This document shows positions 22,101-33,950 of a stretch of DNA of 64,000 bases, piece after piece. The DNA comes from Agaricus subrufescens (Eukaryota; Basidiomycota; Agaricomycetes; Agaricales; Agaricaceae). How positions within the stretch are numbered: position 1 is the stretch's first letter; every line of letters starts with the position of its first letter. Below the pieces are notes generated by a model. That model had not been told where the DNA came from. It did not search any database and saw nothing but the letters and a program-made list of their open reading frames with translations. The position numbers and the translations under genes are program-made. The stretch is from the NCBI GenBank assembly GCA_029945375.1, contig CM057060.1, forward strand, positions 2,046,001 to 2,110,000, read 5' to 3'.

Positions 22101-23205
22101 CCACTTGACACCATCATTAACATTCCCTGCAAGGAGATATTCGACCCCCTCTCTGAGCATGTACAACCGGGACAGAGATTCATTGACACGTACCCGGATC
22201 ACATCAAGTTTGAGACGCCCCCCTTGAACTCAAAATTATCAAGAGATTATCACGACAACATTCAAGTTGCCAATCTCAATAACATCGACGACCTCCACAT
22301 TATCACAGCAGGCGTCAAACATTCATATGATCCTCGACATCGCCTCGAAGATCACTCACACTCTCATATCGCTCTCTCAGTCATTCATCATAGGAGAACG
22401 ATTTCATCCAAAACCCGAGCTGCTGGTAGAAGAGTTATGGAAGAAACGCTTACGGGATGGTCAGCTTTCCTCGGCCTCCTCAAAGCTTATCGCAAATTAG
22501 AGAAAGGACTCGACGTCAAAAGAGTCATTCTCTATACCACTTCCCCCTCGACCATTCGTAATCTTATGGCGACTAATTCCAAGCCTGTAGGCGGTCAATT
22601 ATCCATTGCCGTCTCTCTCATGTTCGACGCTCTCGTAACCAAATTCCCAACTGTGGATATTCTGGTGAAGGGCTTCCGAGAATCCTGGGCTACCAAGGAG
22701 CCAGATTATAACGAAGGTCTTCAACTAGCAGCCTTCCAGGCATACTACAATGCCAACAAAGCGCGGACGTTCAACACAGTGGGACGACAATTTCCACAGT
22801 CCGCATCATATAGCTGGACGAGAAGCGAAACAGTCAAAGACGCTATCTCGGTTTGGCAAGAGGGTTTTAACGATCCTAAAGACCGGCAGTGCTTCAAAGG
22901 GCATGGCTGGTACGACACCTTCTCCTGTATGGATCGATCTGAGAGGTTGAAGCATAGCGCTTCGTATCCGGATCACATATGGGTAGATAATCCCAAACGG
23001 CAATTGAGAGCGGGGCTAGCCACCTCCCCCTTTGGTCGTATTGGAAGAAATTTGGACGTTGGTTTCGGGGATGGGATGTTGAGCCCGGACGGCTCCTCAC
23101 CGGACCATCAACCACGTCAGCGGAAGAAATCTGGACGGTTAAAACAGGGCGGTGCCGCTGTCTCAGATAAGAATGAATACAAGGTAGACAAACCCACTCA
23201 CCTTA
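19167..23205 (+). CDS. ORF2: AP-like endonuclease and reverse transcriptase of LINE, 3' truncated
   Basis: The ATG (19167) overlaps the ORF1 stop as ATGA. Residues about 25-280 form an endonuclease/exonuclease/phosphatase domain: FNVRKN, FQEPGW, GDFN and SDHRPL. Residues about 500-790 form the reverse transcriptase: PIVLLNTMGKLIEK, FDVAQFFPSL, GQGSALSPIL and active site FVDD. Residues about 1060-1190 resemble an RNase H fold, but the catalytic acids are not obvious. These enzymes nick the target and copy element RNA (target-primed reverse transcription). The open frame runs to 23438, but the last 75 or so codons are antisense to SMC4 and are not LINE coding. The natural stop is missing. Confidence 0.88.
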
Positions 23206-23228
23206 ACCAGAAGAATATGCAAACTCAC

Positions 23229-25856
23229 TTTACTCTGATGCTCAGTCCGCTTTGCTTGAAGGTTCTCTTCAGCTTCCCGTCCGGCCTTCTGAATAGCTTC
23301 GGCTTTCTGAGCCAGCGCATCGCGTTCACTTCGAGCAATATCGATAGAAGCAGTTTTCGCGTTGATCTTCGTCGTCCAAGGTTGGAGTTCTTTCTGCTTG
23401 ACCTCAATCTGGTCATGGAAAGTTTGAGTCTTATCTAGAGACCCGCCAAATTCAGGTGGTCGATCGATCGACAGAAAAGACGACACGCACCCTTCAAACC
23501 ATCCCTGATACTCTCTAGAATCTTTTCCTCCTCCTCTAGGTTCGCTTCTTGTTCTTCCACATTCGCCTTATTCTTCTTAATCTTTTCCGTGCTGTCCTCA
23601 AAATCGCGCTGCGCTTGGGATTTGGCAGCTTTATCCTACAATTTTCGTCAGGCACTAAACCTTGCCTATGCAGATGTCACCGTACCTCCTGAATCTGCTT
23701 CTTCAGCTTTTTCGCTTTGCTGTTAGCATGTTTCTGCTTTTCGAGGAGCTGGACTTCCTGTTTCTCCTTGCCTGTTAACTCGCGACTGGCTCCCTCTGCG
23801 GCCTCTTTGACTTCCTGTTTAAAAAATATCTCTTCAGTGGAAAATGGTGGTAAGCGTGGTCTAACGTCCTACCTGATAAGCCGCTTCGCGTTCTTGGTAG
23901 TGCTTCCTAAGCATTTTAACATGCGTGATATCGTCCTGGTTTTTCTCCGTCTCCGTGGCAAGCTCCTTTTGGTACTTGGTCTAAAAACACGCCTTCAGCC
24001 CCCAGAAATCTCGGAGATATATAGACCATACCAGCTGCGCTTCAAAGCTTGCTTCGGCTTGGAAACACTTCCAAAGAATCCATTGCCAATACCTGGATTG
24101 CGCTCTGACATGCTCGTTCTTTAACCTCAGATAATCTTCCGCTTCCTTCTTTTGGCTTTCAAGCGCAGCTTTCTCCTTCTCGACGAACTTCAACCTGTTC
24201 AATTTGACCTGGCGTTCTTCTTGATATTCTTCCATCGATTTGAAAGCTTGATCAATATCTTCCTTGTAGCCGGAAGTACCGATGATGTCTTCTAGGTATT
24301 CGAGGAGACCATCTTCGTGTTCGGTTGGCGCTTTAGGCTTCATCTGAGCAATCGACTCGACCTCGCCCTGGAAATGGGATAAACATTCGCTCAAAAAACT
24401 GCCAAAACCAGAACGAACATACCTGAAGAATGAGGAACCGTTTGTGATCGAGGTCAATTCCTCGACCTTTCAATAATGTCCGAACATCAGTGTAATTGCT
24501 CGACTCTCTGTTAACGGTGTATCGACTTTGATTGTTCCTCTGTGCATAACGAGCAACTACGAGATCCGAGTCGGCCACAACCTGATATGCGTCAGGGCCA
24601 GGCTACGATAGATAGTTAATAATAAGATATTTGTTTTGTCAAACAACTTGCCAGATCGATTATTTCTCTGAAATGAACTTCGACGCTGCATTCATCAAGG
24701 TTTGGGTATGCGGCAGAGTTATGGATGAGCTCTGAAACCTTCGCTTGACGCATTTTCGAGGCGCGGTACCCAAACACGAACAAAAGGGCGTCAATCGTGT
24801 TAGATTTTCCAGAGCCATTGGGCCCGACTATTGCTGAGAATGACTATAACACACTTTTAAGCACTCGGAGGAGTAGAAAAGGACTCGGGGGGCTACCTTG
24901 TGGAAAGGACCAATTTCCTGGCGACCAGCATAGCTCTTGAAGTTGACTAGGACAATTTTGTGAATGACAAGTCGGGGTCGAGGACCCGATGGCTGTTCGG
25001 GTACCGTTTGAGATGAAGTGTCAGGCGCCGGTGCTGATACTGGTGCTGGTGCAGGATCGAAGAGTGAAATTTCTTCTTCCTCTTCCTCAGGCGCTGGGGG
25101 TTCTGGCTGAGTCGGTGGGGGCGGTTTTTGCGATCTACGTAGCGGGATGACTTCAATGTCATCCTCCGATTCGCTTTCATGATCCTTGGATGATTCTGGT
25201 TCTTCTATAGAAACCCGGGCTTTGGAGCGGCGAGTCGGTGCTTTTCTTGAGCTCCTAGAAGGAACATCTTCCTCCGCTTCCTCTTCCTCCTCATCATCGA
25301 CGTCCTTCACAGTGGCTTTTTTTGTCAGACGAGCACCGCGCTTTGGTGGTTTGACATCCTCAGTCTCTTCTTCATCTGCTTCTTTGGTCACCGTCGGCTT
25401 CTTCGAACTGGGTTTAGTCCGCTTGGAAGCGGTTCGCTTCGCTGGTTGGTTAAGAACATCTTCATCTTCATCGACCTCCATCTTGACAGGCGCCTTATTT
25501 GATCTGCGAGTTCTTGAAGGTCGTGCAGGCCTCTCATCGTTTTCGGCCTCAGAGTTGGGATCAAGCGAGGGTCTGGCCTTCTTCTTTGCTGGGGCCTCGG
25601 TCTCCTCTTCCTCCTCTCCTTCCTGATTGTCCTCTTCTACATTTGGCAAGGACGTTTTAGACCTTGAGGCGACCCTTCCTTTGGATCGCGGTGCGGCCGC
25701 CTTTCCAGATGAGGAACGTTTCGACGCGGGTTTGATGACATTTTCTTTGTCCTCGACTAGTTCGGCAGTTGCGCCGCGCTTTCTTTTCGCCGGTAAAGAC
25801 TCTAATGGTGTGGGCTCTACGGACGCCCTTGCTCGTGAAGAACGCCGGGGTGGCAT
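23229..25856 (-). pseudogene. SMC4: Condensin subunit SMC4, N-terminal half only in this window
   Basis: Eight exons are readable: 25856-24897, 24843-24652, 24602-24423, 24367-24032, 23980-23873, 23814-23686, 23635-23491 and 23434-23229 (752 codons in frame). A long charged N-terminal extension (about 300 residues) is followed by KIVLVNFKSYAGRQ and the Walker A loop GPNGSGKS, then the SMC4-typical LLEYLEDIIGTSGY and the first coiled-coil arm. Introns are 49-58 bp; the second has a GC donor. Exon 8 ends at a good donor (GTGAGT, 23228), but no acceptor follows before LINE sequence begins. The hinge, second arm and C-terminal ATPase half are absent. SMC4 is an essential mitotic chromosome ATPase in fungi, so either the rest lies left of this window or this is a broken allele or copy. 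The start is MPPRRSS, not the in-frame upstream TTG. Confidence 0.88.
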
Positions 25857-26042
25857 GGAGATGGTCAACGATGGTGGTAATGGGCAGACGCGACCTGATT
25901 AACGCGACCGTCACGTGTTGGCGTAACAGTAATAATAGTATTAACGGGTTCTACACAGGTGTCCTCGTGGACAGTAAAATACAACACGTCTCCCATGGTG
26001 TAATGGACCGTTCTCGAGTCCGTTTTTGTGCTGAACAACGCA

Positions 26043-26351
26043 TCACAGCGGCTTGGCTGGCAACTGAGTAAGAAGAACGCCATATCTCTTCTTGATGGTG
26101 ACCCGATGCCGGGAAAACTTGTCATCAGGAGAAAAGCGGGCTTGAAAAAAGAGGGACGACGATTCAGTCAGAGACCATAGTAGAACCCACTGAGCTCCGC
26201 GTACCAGGATGAGCCGATTTTGTGATTTTGCCGCCGTCAGTAACTTTCTGGTTGCCATGAGAATTTGTTGTTCACAGTCAGGGGTAGATTGACGCACCTT
26301 CAGAGTGTATATTCTGTTGCCATTCTCATCGAGAGTATACATGAGATGCAT
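26043..26351 (-). CDS. NOP10: H/ACA snoRNP subunit NOP10
   Basis: Three exons, 26351-26298, 26247-26205 and 26140-26043, give 64 residues, the normal length. The start [18 protein letters not shown] and the segment [19 protein letters not shown] are hallmark sequences of Nop10. The protein sits with Cbf5/dyskerin, Nhp2 and Gar1 in nucleolar H/ACA particles that pseudouridylate rRNA. The short C-terminal tail ([13 protein letters not shown]) follows family form. The stop is about 190 bp from the SMC4 start, with both genes on the minus strand. Confidence 0.95.
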   Translation of the reverse strand: MHLMYTLDENGNRIYTLKVRQSTPDCEQQILMATRKLLTAAKSQNRLILVRGAQWVLLWSLTESSSLFFQARFSPDDKFSRHRVTIKKRYGVLLTQLPAKPL

Positions 26352-26816
26352 TTTGGAGGCTGAAGTTGCAGCCCGGCTGCAAGGGAAAAATCTTGATCTC
26401 CTTACATAATCAGTTCCCATCAGCTGAACAAATCCGCTCAGCCGCCGGCATTCAGTAGCGACATCACAGCCCAAACTTCCGACGTCAGCGGCCCGTGTAA
26501 GCCTTTCCATTCGCAAGCGACCCATGCTTGGTGATTGCTAATGATCTTTTCCTATGCCCAATCATTCAGGCCTCTTTCCGTTTCACAATTGTCTGTCAGC
26601 TGTTAACCCATTCGCTACTGTATCCATTCCCATTGGAGGGAATAACCTTGATGGTGGTGTTGTGCACGCGACATGACAATGACAGTTCAACGTCCAGGGC
26701 GTGATAGCAACAACCTTTAATAAATAGAAGAGCGGGCTTTAGGATATGTCGGACCGATTCTTGCTCAAACTCACTGCCTACTCATCTACTCACTCCTTAT
26801 CTTGCAAGAGTACTAC
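26352..26816. promoter_or_regulatory. Divergent intergenic region NOP10 / quinone oxidoreductase
   Basis: These 465 bp separate two divergent start codons and must hold both promoters. A TATA-like stretch, TTTAATAAATAG (about 26716-26727), lies some 90 bp before the oxidoreductase ATG. No other element is recognised. Confidence 0.5.
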
Positions 26817-28187
26817 ATGTCCTTTCCGACTACAGTAGAAGCTATTACGTTTCCCCACGTGAGTTTCTCATGGATCTCTTCCGTCGAACACGAATTCTAG
26901 ATCAATGATAACAGACTGGAGGCATCGAAGTTATACAGAAGAAAACACTTCCATTTCCCGAAGCCAGACCTGGAGACGTTGTTATTAAGGTTCGCAGTAA
27001 CATGACCTTGTTCCTGTAGAGCTGATTATTGATTGCAATTAGGTTGAATATGGAGGTGTAAATTTCGTCGACACATACTATCGGTGAACATCTGTCCATA
27101 CTTGTTGAGATAGTCATCTCTCTGAGCGACAACCTACCATAACTCAGCTCTGGTTTGCATCCGGTCAAAAGTTTACCGTCTATTGTCGGCAAAGAGACGG
27201 CTGGCACAATCGTAGCTCTACCCACAGATCCTACGGTTCTAAACAACGAGATCTTCAAAAAAAGTAATTTCAGAATAGGTGGAAGGGTCGCTGCCGTTAG
27301 TGTTTGCGGAACACTTCTCCCGGGCTACACTTAATAACCACTACTCCAGGACTTGAACGGCAGTCATGCGACTTACATAGCAGTTCCATGGAAATTCGTA
27401 TACCCAATACCCGACAACATCTCCACCCGTGACGCCGCTGCTGCCATGATACAAGGGCTAACAGCCGTTACCTTTTTCGAAGAGGCATATAAGGTCAAGA
27501 AAGGTGACACCATCCTTATCCATACCGTCGCAGGTGGCCTTGGTCTGCTTTTCGCTCAATTAGGCAGACATCTTGGAGCTACAGTGATAGGGATCACTTC
27601 CACTCCAGAAAAAGCCGAGCTCGCTAAAGCCCACGGCGCGGATCATGTTATCCTTTACACACAAGAAGATACCGTGCAACGGGTCCTACAGTTGACAAAC
27701 GGTCAAGGTGTTGATGCCATATTCGATGGTGTCGGAAAAACGACGTAAGCGTACAATTTCTTATCAGTCAAAACTCTTATTGCAGTTTTATTAATGCGAC
27801 TGTAAATAGATTCGATAGCAACTTCAGGATGATCAAAAGAAAAGGCACCATCGTCGTTGTTGGAGATGCTTCAGGCCCAGTGGAATCCCTCTCAATGCTC
27901 AGACTCCTGGAAAAGAATGTTAAAATAGTGCGACCGACGTCAGTTGTTTCATCAACTTTTTCACTCTCATCCTTACAATTGCTGTTTTTAGAATGACCAA
28001 CTATATCTATACCCCCGAAGAAGCATTTTATTATATTCAACAAGTCTGGAAACTGATGGAGAGTGGCGATCTTAAAATGAACATCTTCAAAGAGTATCCG
28101 TTCACCGCGGAAGGTGTAAAGCAAGCTCAGCAGGATCTGACGGAAGGTAAAACGATAGGTAAGCTATTGATAAAGATCGCCAATTAA
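26817..28187 (+). CDS. NADPH:quinone oxidoreductase, zeta-crystallin type (MDR family)
   Basis: The ATG at 26817 (MSFPTTVEAITFPH) and seven exons give about 349 residues, close to the usual 325-340. After the first intron come TGGIEVIQKK and GDVVIK, then VEYGGVNFVDTYYR and PSIVGKETAGTI, typical of the GroES-like half. The Rossmann half has HTVAGGLGLLFAQLGRHLGA and the NADPH region GITSTPEKAELAKAHGADHVI. The C-terminus TEGKTIGKLLIKI is conserved. Zinc-binding cysteines are absent, as in quinone reductases. It is probably a cytosolic one-electron quinone reductase (family knowledge). Donor GTTAGT is inferred for the fourth intron because it alone keeps the frame into DLNGSHATY. Confidence 0.88.
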
Positions 28188-29197
28188 ACTGGGATCGAAT
28201 GAGTAATTTGGGTTTGGCTGTGGAAGTCATATAAAACTTGTCAATTAACGCCACCCCTAATTGTTTACCGGCGCGCTGAAGGCATTTCAAGCCCTAATCA
28301 TTGTTTTGTAAAGACTGCACCTGATGCATTCATATGTACTTCTCAATATCATCGAAAGAAAACCATGGCCTCGACCGCGTGGGCCAAGAATTCAAGCCTC
28401 GTGTCGGCAACTTGAGGCCGACCACACCGCGAAAGGCATTCATCCGACTCACCCTGAACTTACAATCTAGCGATTACGACGTCGCTACACTCAATTGTTA
28501 GTCCGGTTCGTCGGGCTTTCATTTGAGCCCCGGCAGGTTCCGGGCCACCAGCCTATACTGAGTCTATATCACTTTCCCCCTATAAATAAGTGACCTAGAG
28601 TTGATTGACTTTTGGCCCAGAACCTTGGCTGCATGCTGTGCCCTAAGTTTAACCCTGCCACTCTCTTCTTGACTCTACAACTCTGGGCAGAGTCACCTCA
28701 CTGCCCTTACGTTGCTCCGGATGTACGAGCCCGTCCAAGGATATTACATTTTCGCTTAACTGGAACGATCGAAACTCGAGGTAAGTATTCAATGTTTGAC
28801 GCCGAAACGTCGCAAGGCACAGACCGATCTGTGTGTACACCTTCAACCCACAAGCCCCTGAGGACTTTGTTTGCCTGCAAAAGCTCGAAATCTCTTGACG
28901 TGACCGCACGCGGAACAAAATTCTGGAGTTCGTTAGAAGTGGTGACTTCAAGTTCAATGCGTATCCTACGATATCCCAGAGCTTCCAAGCCTCGTTTTCT
29001 GGGCGCTCCGCCTACAAGGGTCTAGTATGGAGGCGTGCAACAAGGAGGCTGTCCGGTTCCCAGTCGTCTCCGCTCTGCATCGGTTTAGTATTTTTTTTGG
29101 TTTATTTCGCAAATTTAAGCGGCTGCGCATGCTTGACGACCGGTACTGTTCAGCATTTAAACCCGTCTCTGTTCTTCACTGTGAGCCCCCGAGGAAC
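28188..29197. other. Intergenic, no gene seen
   Basis: About 1 kb between the oxidoreductase and lipase 1. Open frames here lack recognisable similarity and good splice structure. A TATA-like CTATAAATAAG is present near 28581, without an obvious gene 100 bp downstream. ATTTAAA near 29154 may serve lipase 1. Confidence 0.5.
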
Positions 29198-30441
29198 ATG
29201 CTTGTGTTCACTCTCCTGGCTGCTGCTGCCTGTGTGGGTGCCAATCCCTTGAAGATTGCCAGACGACAGAACGTCGATATCACTGCCCTCACCACTGATC
29301 AAATCAACTCATATACACCCTTCACTCACTTCGCTGGTGCGGCGTTCTGCGAACCTAGTACACTTACTACGTGGACTTGTGGAAGTAGGTCACACGACAT
29401 ATTCATTTAGATACACCACTGACGCTGTTCTTCTTCATCAGCGAATTGTGAGGCGAACTCTGACTTCATCCCGACTGCAGCTAGTGGTGACGGAAATGCG
29501 ATCCAATTCTGTATGTGTCCATTGATCGACGTCGTCCCGCGTCGGTAAATTGCTAATGATTGATTTTAGGGTATGTAGGATTTTCACCCTCCCAGTCATC
29601 GGTTATCGTCGGGCATCAAGGAACCAATGTCAGCAATCTGTAAGTATGAGCCCTTCACTCGGAACGCCATTCTCATCGTTTATAACTAGCATGGCTATTA
29701 TAACGGATTTGAAATTGGCCAAAACGAACCTCAATTCAGACCTCTTCCCTGGTATTTCGGAGGATATCGAAGTCCACGATGGGTTTTCCGGGCAACACGC
29801 CATGTAAGGTTAAACGCTCTAGTTTTGTCAACCTTCAACTAATGGGATAAAAAAGGACTGCACAGACTATTTTGTCTGCTGTCCAAACGACCATTGCTGC
29901 TCATAACGCAACTCAAGTAACGGTTATTGGTCATTCGCTTGGATGTGCTCTTGCCCTACTCGACGGGATGTATCTTCCTCTCCATATCTCTGGCGTGTCT
30001 TTCCGCACCATTGGTTATGGATGTCCTAGAGTGAGTAGCAGATGCTTTCGTGCATGATTATTTGCGAGTCTCATATGGTACCCCAGGTTGGTAACCAAGC
30101 TTTTGCCGATTATATCGACGCGAACGTCAGTTTTACACACATCAATAACAAGGAGGATATTGTTCCCATTGTACCAGGTACCTCATCTAGGATCTTCTTG
30201 GTGGCTTAGGAGAATTAACAGTGGCTTTTTAGGAAAATTCCTGGGCTACGTTCATCCAGCTGGAGAAATACACATCTCTGAAGACAACAATGACCAGTGG
30301 CTCTCCTGTCCCGGCCAGGATAACGACAGTGATGATTGTATTGTCGGTGATGTTTCAAATGTGTTCTTCGGTGGTGATGAGGATGACCATGATGGTCCTT
30401 ACAATGGCATTTTGCTTGGAGCGTGTCATGCTGAAGGGTAA
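29198..30441 (+). CDS. Secreted class 3 lipase, paralogue 1
   Basis: The ATG at 29198 begins a signal peptide (MLVFTLLAAAACVGA) with a likely Kex2-type dibasic site before QNVDITAL. At least seven short introns. Conserved blocks are TPFTHFAGAAFCEP, VGFSPSQSSVIVGHQGT, the nucleophile elbow GHSLGCALALLDG (catalytic serine), RTIGYGCPRVGNQAFADYID, and HINNKEDIVPIVPG ahead of a His-bearing segment (GEIHISE). The C-terminus has paired cysteines (WLSCPGQDN...CIVGDVSNVF). Class 3 lipases hydrolyse extracellular acylglycerols. It has a paralogue 2.3 kb downstream with the same exon pattern, so the pair arose by duplication. Confidence 0.9.
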
Positions 30442-32710
30442 CTGGGAAATAGGCAGTATAGGGAATTTTATTAGTAATTTACACGATGGACATTTTTCTT
30501 TCTGCTCTTTCTGAGAACCTAATTTAGTCTAGTCCAGGTTTAAAGATACCGTCACGCTCACTATCAAAGGATAATCCTAAATTACATACCCTCATGGCGT
30601 GGCGTCGTTACTTAAATCAGACAGTCGGCGGTGAAGCTAGCAAACGACTCCGAGTTTTGCATTGGTTACTCGGAGGAAACACTGGCAGTCTTCTAATATG
30701 AAAAAGGTTTAGGGTGTCTGAGTTGCTCATCATATGGACGTTGGAGACAATGAATGCCACATGACGCTTGTCCATAGGGACGTTCACAGAAGCCACACGG
30801 CGACACTACGTGAAAACTAGCCAGTCAATTCAACACTTGATCATTCGGTTCATTCCAGTACCATCATTGATCAGGCGACAGACCTGTTGATAATATAATT
30901 AATCAAATGTTTCTGATATTCGGGCAGCAAGTAGTGTGCCCTATGTTTAGAACAAGTGTGTCTTTTTTAAAGCTGATATATATAATCCTAAGTAGATTTA
31001 CGGCCCTGTATAGGGACGGAAATATTTAATTTGACCTGGATAATTTTGCGACGAGGCAAGATTTGGTAGAGTCACGATCGTGTTCATGGGGACTACTGTG
31101 GCAAACTATGTTGATTGTTGAGAGAGAGAAAACAGAACACTGCTCACTCAAATGTTCTGTAGAATGTATCTGATTAGGTGGAGCAAATATAGCCAACGCT
31201 GCTGATCGATGTGATGTACGCACCATGGCCAACTAAGTTAACGAATAATGTTCCTCTTCTCAGTTCCAGTCATAGCAATACAAAATATTCTAAGCGTATC
31301 ATCTTTTTCTCCTCTAATCGCGTCTCGACCTTGAGAATATCTTTCGGTATTAAACGATAGAAACTCATACCTCAGAAGCCATGGTTTCTTGCCAGGACCA
31401 GGGGCATCAAAGCATAACTTACATCGTTTGAGATGCTGGGAAATTTCTTTGGAAAAAGCAATGTTCCCCATCATGACTTTTTACTTGGAGCCCGTCTTAC
31501 AGAGGAGTGAGAAAAAGTAAGTTCTCTAGAATGATGGCGCGACCTTCAATAAGCGGGTTCTGCCACTTACTAACGTGTCATAGGGGAAACGTTGGTCAAT
31601 TATACAAAGCTGCTTCGACATGAATGCTAGTGAATATTTGAGTCCGGACACACGTGGAATGAATGATCACCTGGTTCTGTGCTCAGGCGAATGGCCAATA
31701 CTAATCTTGAGACTCTGGATTAAATATCCATAGCCTACATACAAAGACGTGTGAACGTCGACCACAATCAATTCTTTATTCTGCACCGACCATATTCATT
31801 CGTTGTCCACTATATGCTCCGACTCACGTCCCCAGCGGCTGACAGACATATAAATGTTCTCGACTCTCATAGCTTTTCACATGTTCTGTATCCTCCGTCT
31901 AAAATAGGAATCAGAATCTTACGTGAGTAATAATTGATGAGAGTGAACTTATGATACCGCTCCACTGCATCACCTCGTCTGATACGAAGGAATCCTTTTC
32001 GAACACGTCTGCGATCAAATTCTATTGACATGAATGGCCATGACTGACAATCATCATTACATCTGTCTGACCCTAAACGCGTGATGTGGGATAAGCCGAG
32101 GTGAAAGCCGTGTGAATCAAATCCGAGTCCGAATCGAATCGAACACTGCAGTACTCTCATGGTGACCGGAAAGGTCAGCCCCTGTCACCCAATTTTGAAA
32201 CTCGCCTGCTCAAAGCCGCGGCATAGCCGATGATACTGATCGACCTCAATCGCGCACTCACACAGGTTGGCTGACTGGGCTTCGATTTCGACTTCAACAC
32301 CTTTGGCCATTTGACATCGAGGTGCTTCATTTCAATTGTTCACAATCTTGAAGACTTACTCGGGTCACCAACAAAGAAGGTTTTTAGTCCCTGGTCTATC
32401 TTTACCCATTCTTCACCATTCTTTCTTGCATGTGCAGCATGGTTCGATAATTCTGCATCAATATCTTTGCATGGACAATTTTATCCGCCTTCGAGATAAT
32501 ATTGGTATATCACGCACATGATTTTCTCGGGCTCTATGGTTCTGTCAAACCTGAACCATGATGATCTCAGAACGAGCCGATGCGCATTCCCTCTCGCACG
32601 AAAGCATATAAAACACCATTCGGCTCTGTTCAGCTCTAGGATCAGGTCATCTTTTGTCCGTTGATCCCGCTTGCTCCCTTTCGTCCCCCAGCCGCTTGCG
32701 ATCTTAAATC
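30442..32710. other. Long intergenic region between lipases
   Basis: About 2.27 kb with no gene I can support on either strand. A TATA box GCATATAAAACACC (about 32604-32617), some 100 bp before the lipase 2 ATG, is the only convincing promoter element. No LTR, poly(A) tail or terminal repeat is recognised, and no lipase relic was noticed. Confidence 0.5.
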
Positions 32711-33950
32711 ATGTTGACGTCCCGTGGTTTCTTTGCATTTGCTTTGGCTATTGTTTCTGTCAGTGCCAGTCCAGTTCAATTATCGAAGCGACAGACCATC
32801 ACAGCCCTCACTACTGCCCAAATAAACGCGTTCACGCCCTTCAGTCACTTTGCAAGCACAGCATACTGTCAACCGAGTACTACTAAAACATGGACTTGTG
32901 GAGGTACTGGGTTTCCTAATTGCTCAACACAATTCGCTGACATGACTGCCATTTCTGACTATTAGCCAATTGTAACGCCAATTCCGACTTCCTTCCTACC
33001 GCATCCGGAGGTGATGGATCCGGTACACAGTTCTGTTGGTTTATTCTAACATTCTGCTACAATCAAATTTCTAACTATTTGTTCCAGGGTATGTTGGGTT
33101 TTCACCCTCGCAGGCGTCAGTGATCGTGGCGCACCAAGGGACCGATACTAGCCAAATGTGGGTTTAAGTCTATCAAATGCAACTCAAAAGATGACTGAGA
33201 AGGTTTTCTTGAAAAAGTGAAGCTGACCTTACCGATGCCAATGCCATCCTGACGAACCTTAACTCTGGACTTTTCCCTGGAGTTTCTTCCTCAGTTGAGG
33301 CACACGAAGGCTTCGCTAATGAACAGGCAAAGCAAGTTCAACTTCTTTCAATGTAAAATCAGCTGCTTACTACCAACAACAACAGAACTGCATCGGCAAT
33401 CTTATCTGCGGTGCAAACCACAATTGCGCAACATAGTGCCACGCGAGTCACAGTTGTCGGCCACTCCCTTGGCTGTGCCATTGCTTTACTCGATGGCCTG
33501 TACCTTCCTCTTCACATCAGTGGTGTAACGTTCCGAACTATTGGTTACGGTTGCCCCAGGGTGAGAACTCGACCACTCTTCAAGAAAAAACTCATATAAA
33601 CTTTAACCTTTTAGGTTGGTAACCCAGCCTTTGCTGATTACGTCGATTCCCACATCGATTTTACACACATCAATAATAGAGAAGACATTGTTCCTATTCT
33701 ACCCGGTCGGTGCCGTTTGCTTGTATTTAAGTGCCCACTTGCTGACCTATTGTTCTCTCTGGCAGGCCGTTTCTTGGGCTATGCGCATGCCTCTGGTGAA
33801 GTCCACATCCAAGACAACGGACAATGGCTCTCTTGCCCTGGCCAAGACAACACAAGTTCGCAATGCATCGTTGGTGATGTCCCTAACATTTTCGAGGGCA
33901 ACACGGGTGATCACAGTGGCCCTTACAACGGCGTGACGATGGGTTGTTAA
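32711..33950 (+). CDS. Secreted class 3 lipase, paralogue 2
   Basis: The ATG at 32711 starts MLTSRGFFAFALAIVSVSAS, a signal peptide, followed by a KR dibasic site before QTITALTTAQIN. The exon pattern copies paralogue 1. Blocks: TPFSHFASTAYCQP, VGFSPSQASVIVAHQGT, GHSLGCAIALLDG (catalytic serine), RTIGYGCPRVGNPAFADYVD and HINNREDIVPILPG. The C-terminus is shorter than in paralogue 1 and ends GVTMGC; the acidic insertion GGDEDDHDG of paralogue 1 is replaced by EGNTGDHSG. It is likely an extracellular lipase with similar substrates. Confidence 0.92.

Larger units (their letters stand above)
15985..23205 (+). mobile_element. Two-ORF non-LTR retrotransposon (LINE, Tad1-like), 3' truncated
   Basis: The 5' end at 16001 is CTTCTTGATCTCTTACCATC, the motif shared with LINE1, LINE2 and LINE3. 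It carries ORF1 (gag-like) and ORF2 (endonuclease, reverse transcriptase, RNase H-like). No stop codon, 3' UTR or poly(A) is found: ORF2 runs straight into DNA antisense to SMC4 intron 8. The right border lies somewhere in 23165-23228 and is given approximately. The clade (Tad1-like) is inferred from fungal host, zinc-knuckle ORF1 and domain order. Confidence 0.88.

Noticed and set aside
23229..23438. Last 75 or so codons of the LINE ORF2 frame
   Set aside because: This stretch is antisense to SMC4 exon 8 and its splice sites; the SMC4 reading has family similarity, the plus-strand reading has none.
25186..25626. 146-codon serine-rich plus-strand frame
   Set aside because: Antisense of the low-complexity SMC4 N-terminal extension.
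28188..29197. tRNA, snoRNA or CRISPR-like arrays in the host island spacers
   Set aside because: No tRNA box A/box B pattern and no regular repeat-spacer array were recognised by eye; a covariance search would be needed to exclude small RNAs.
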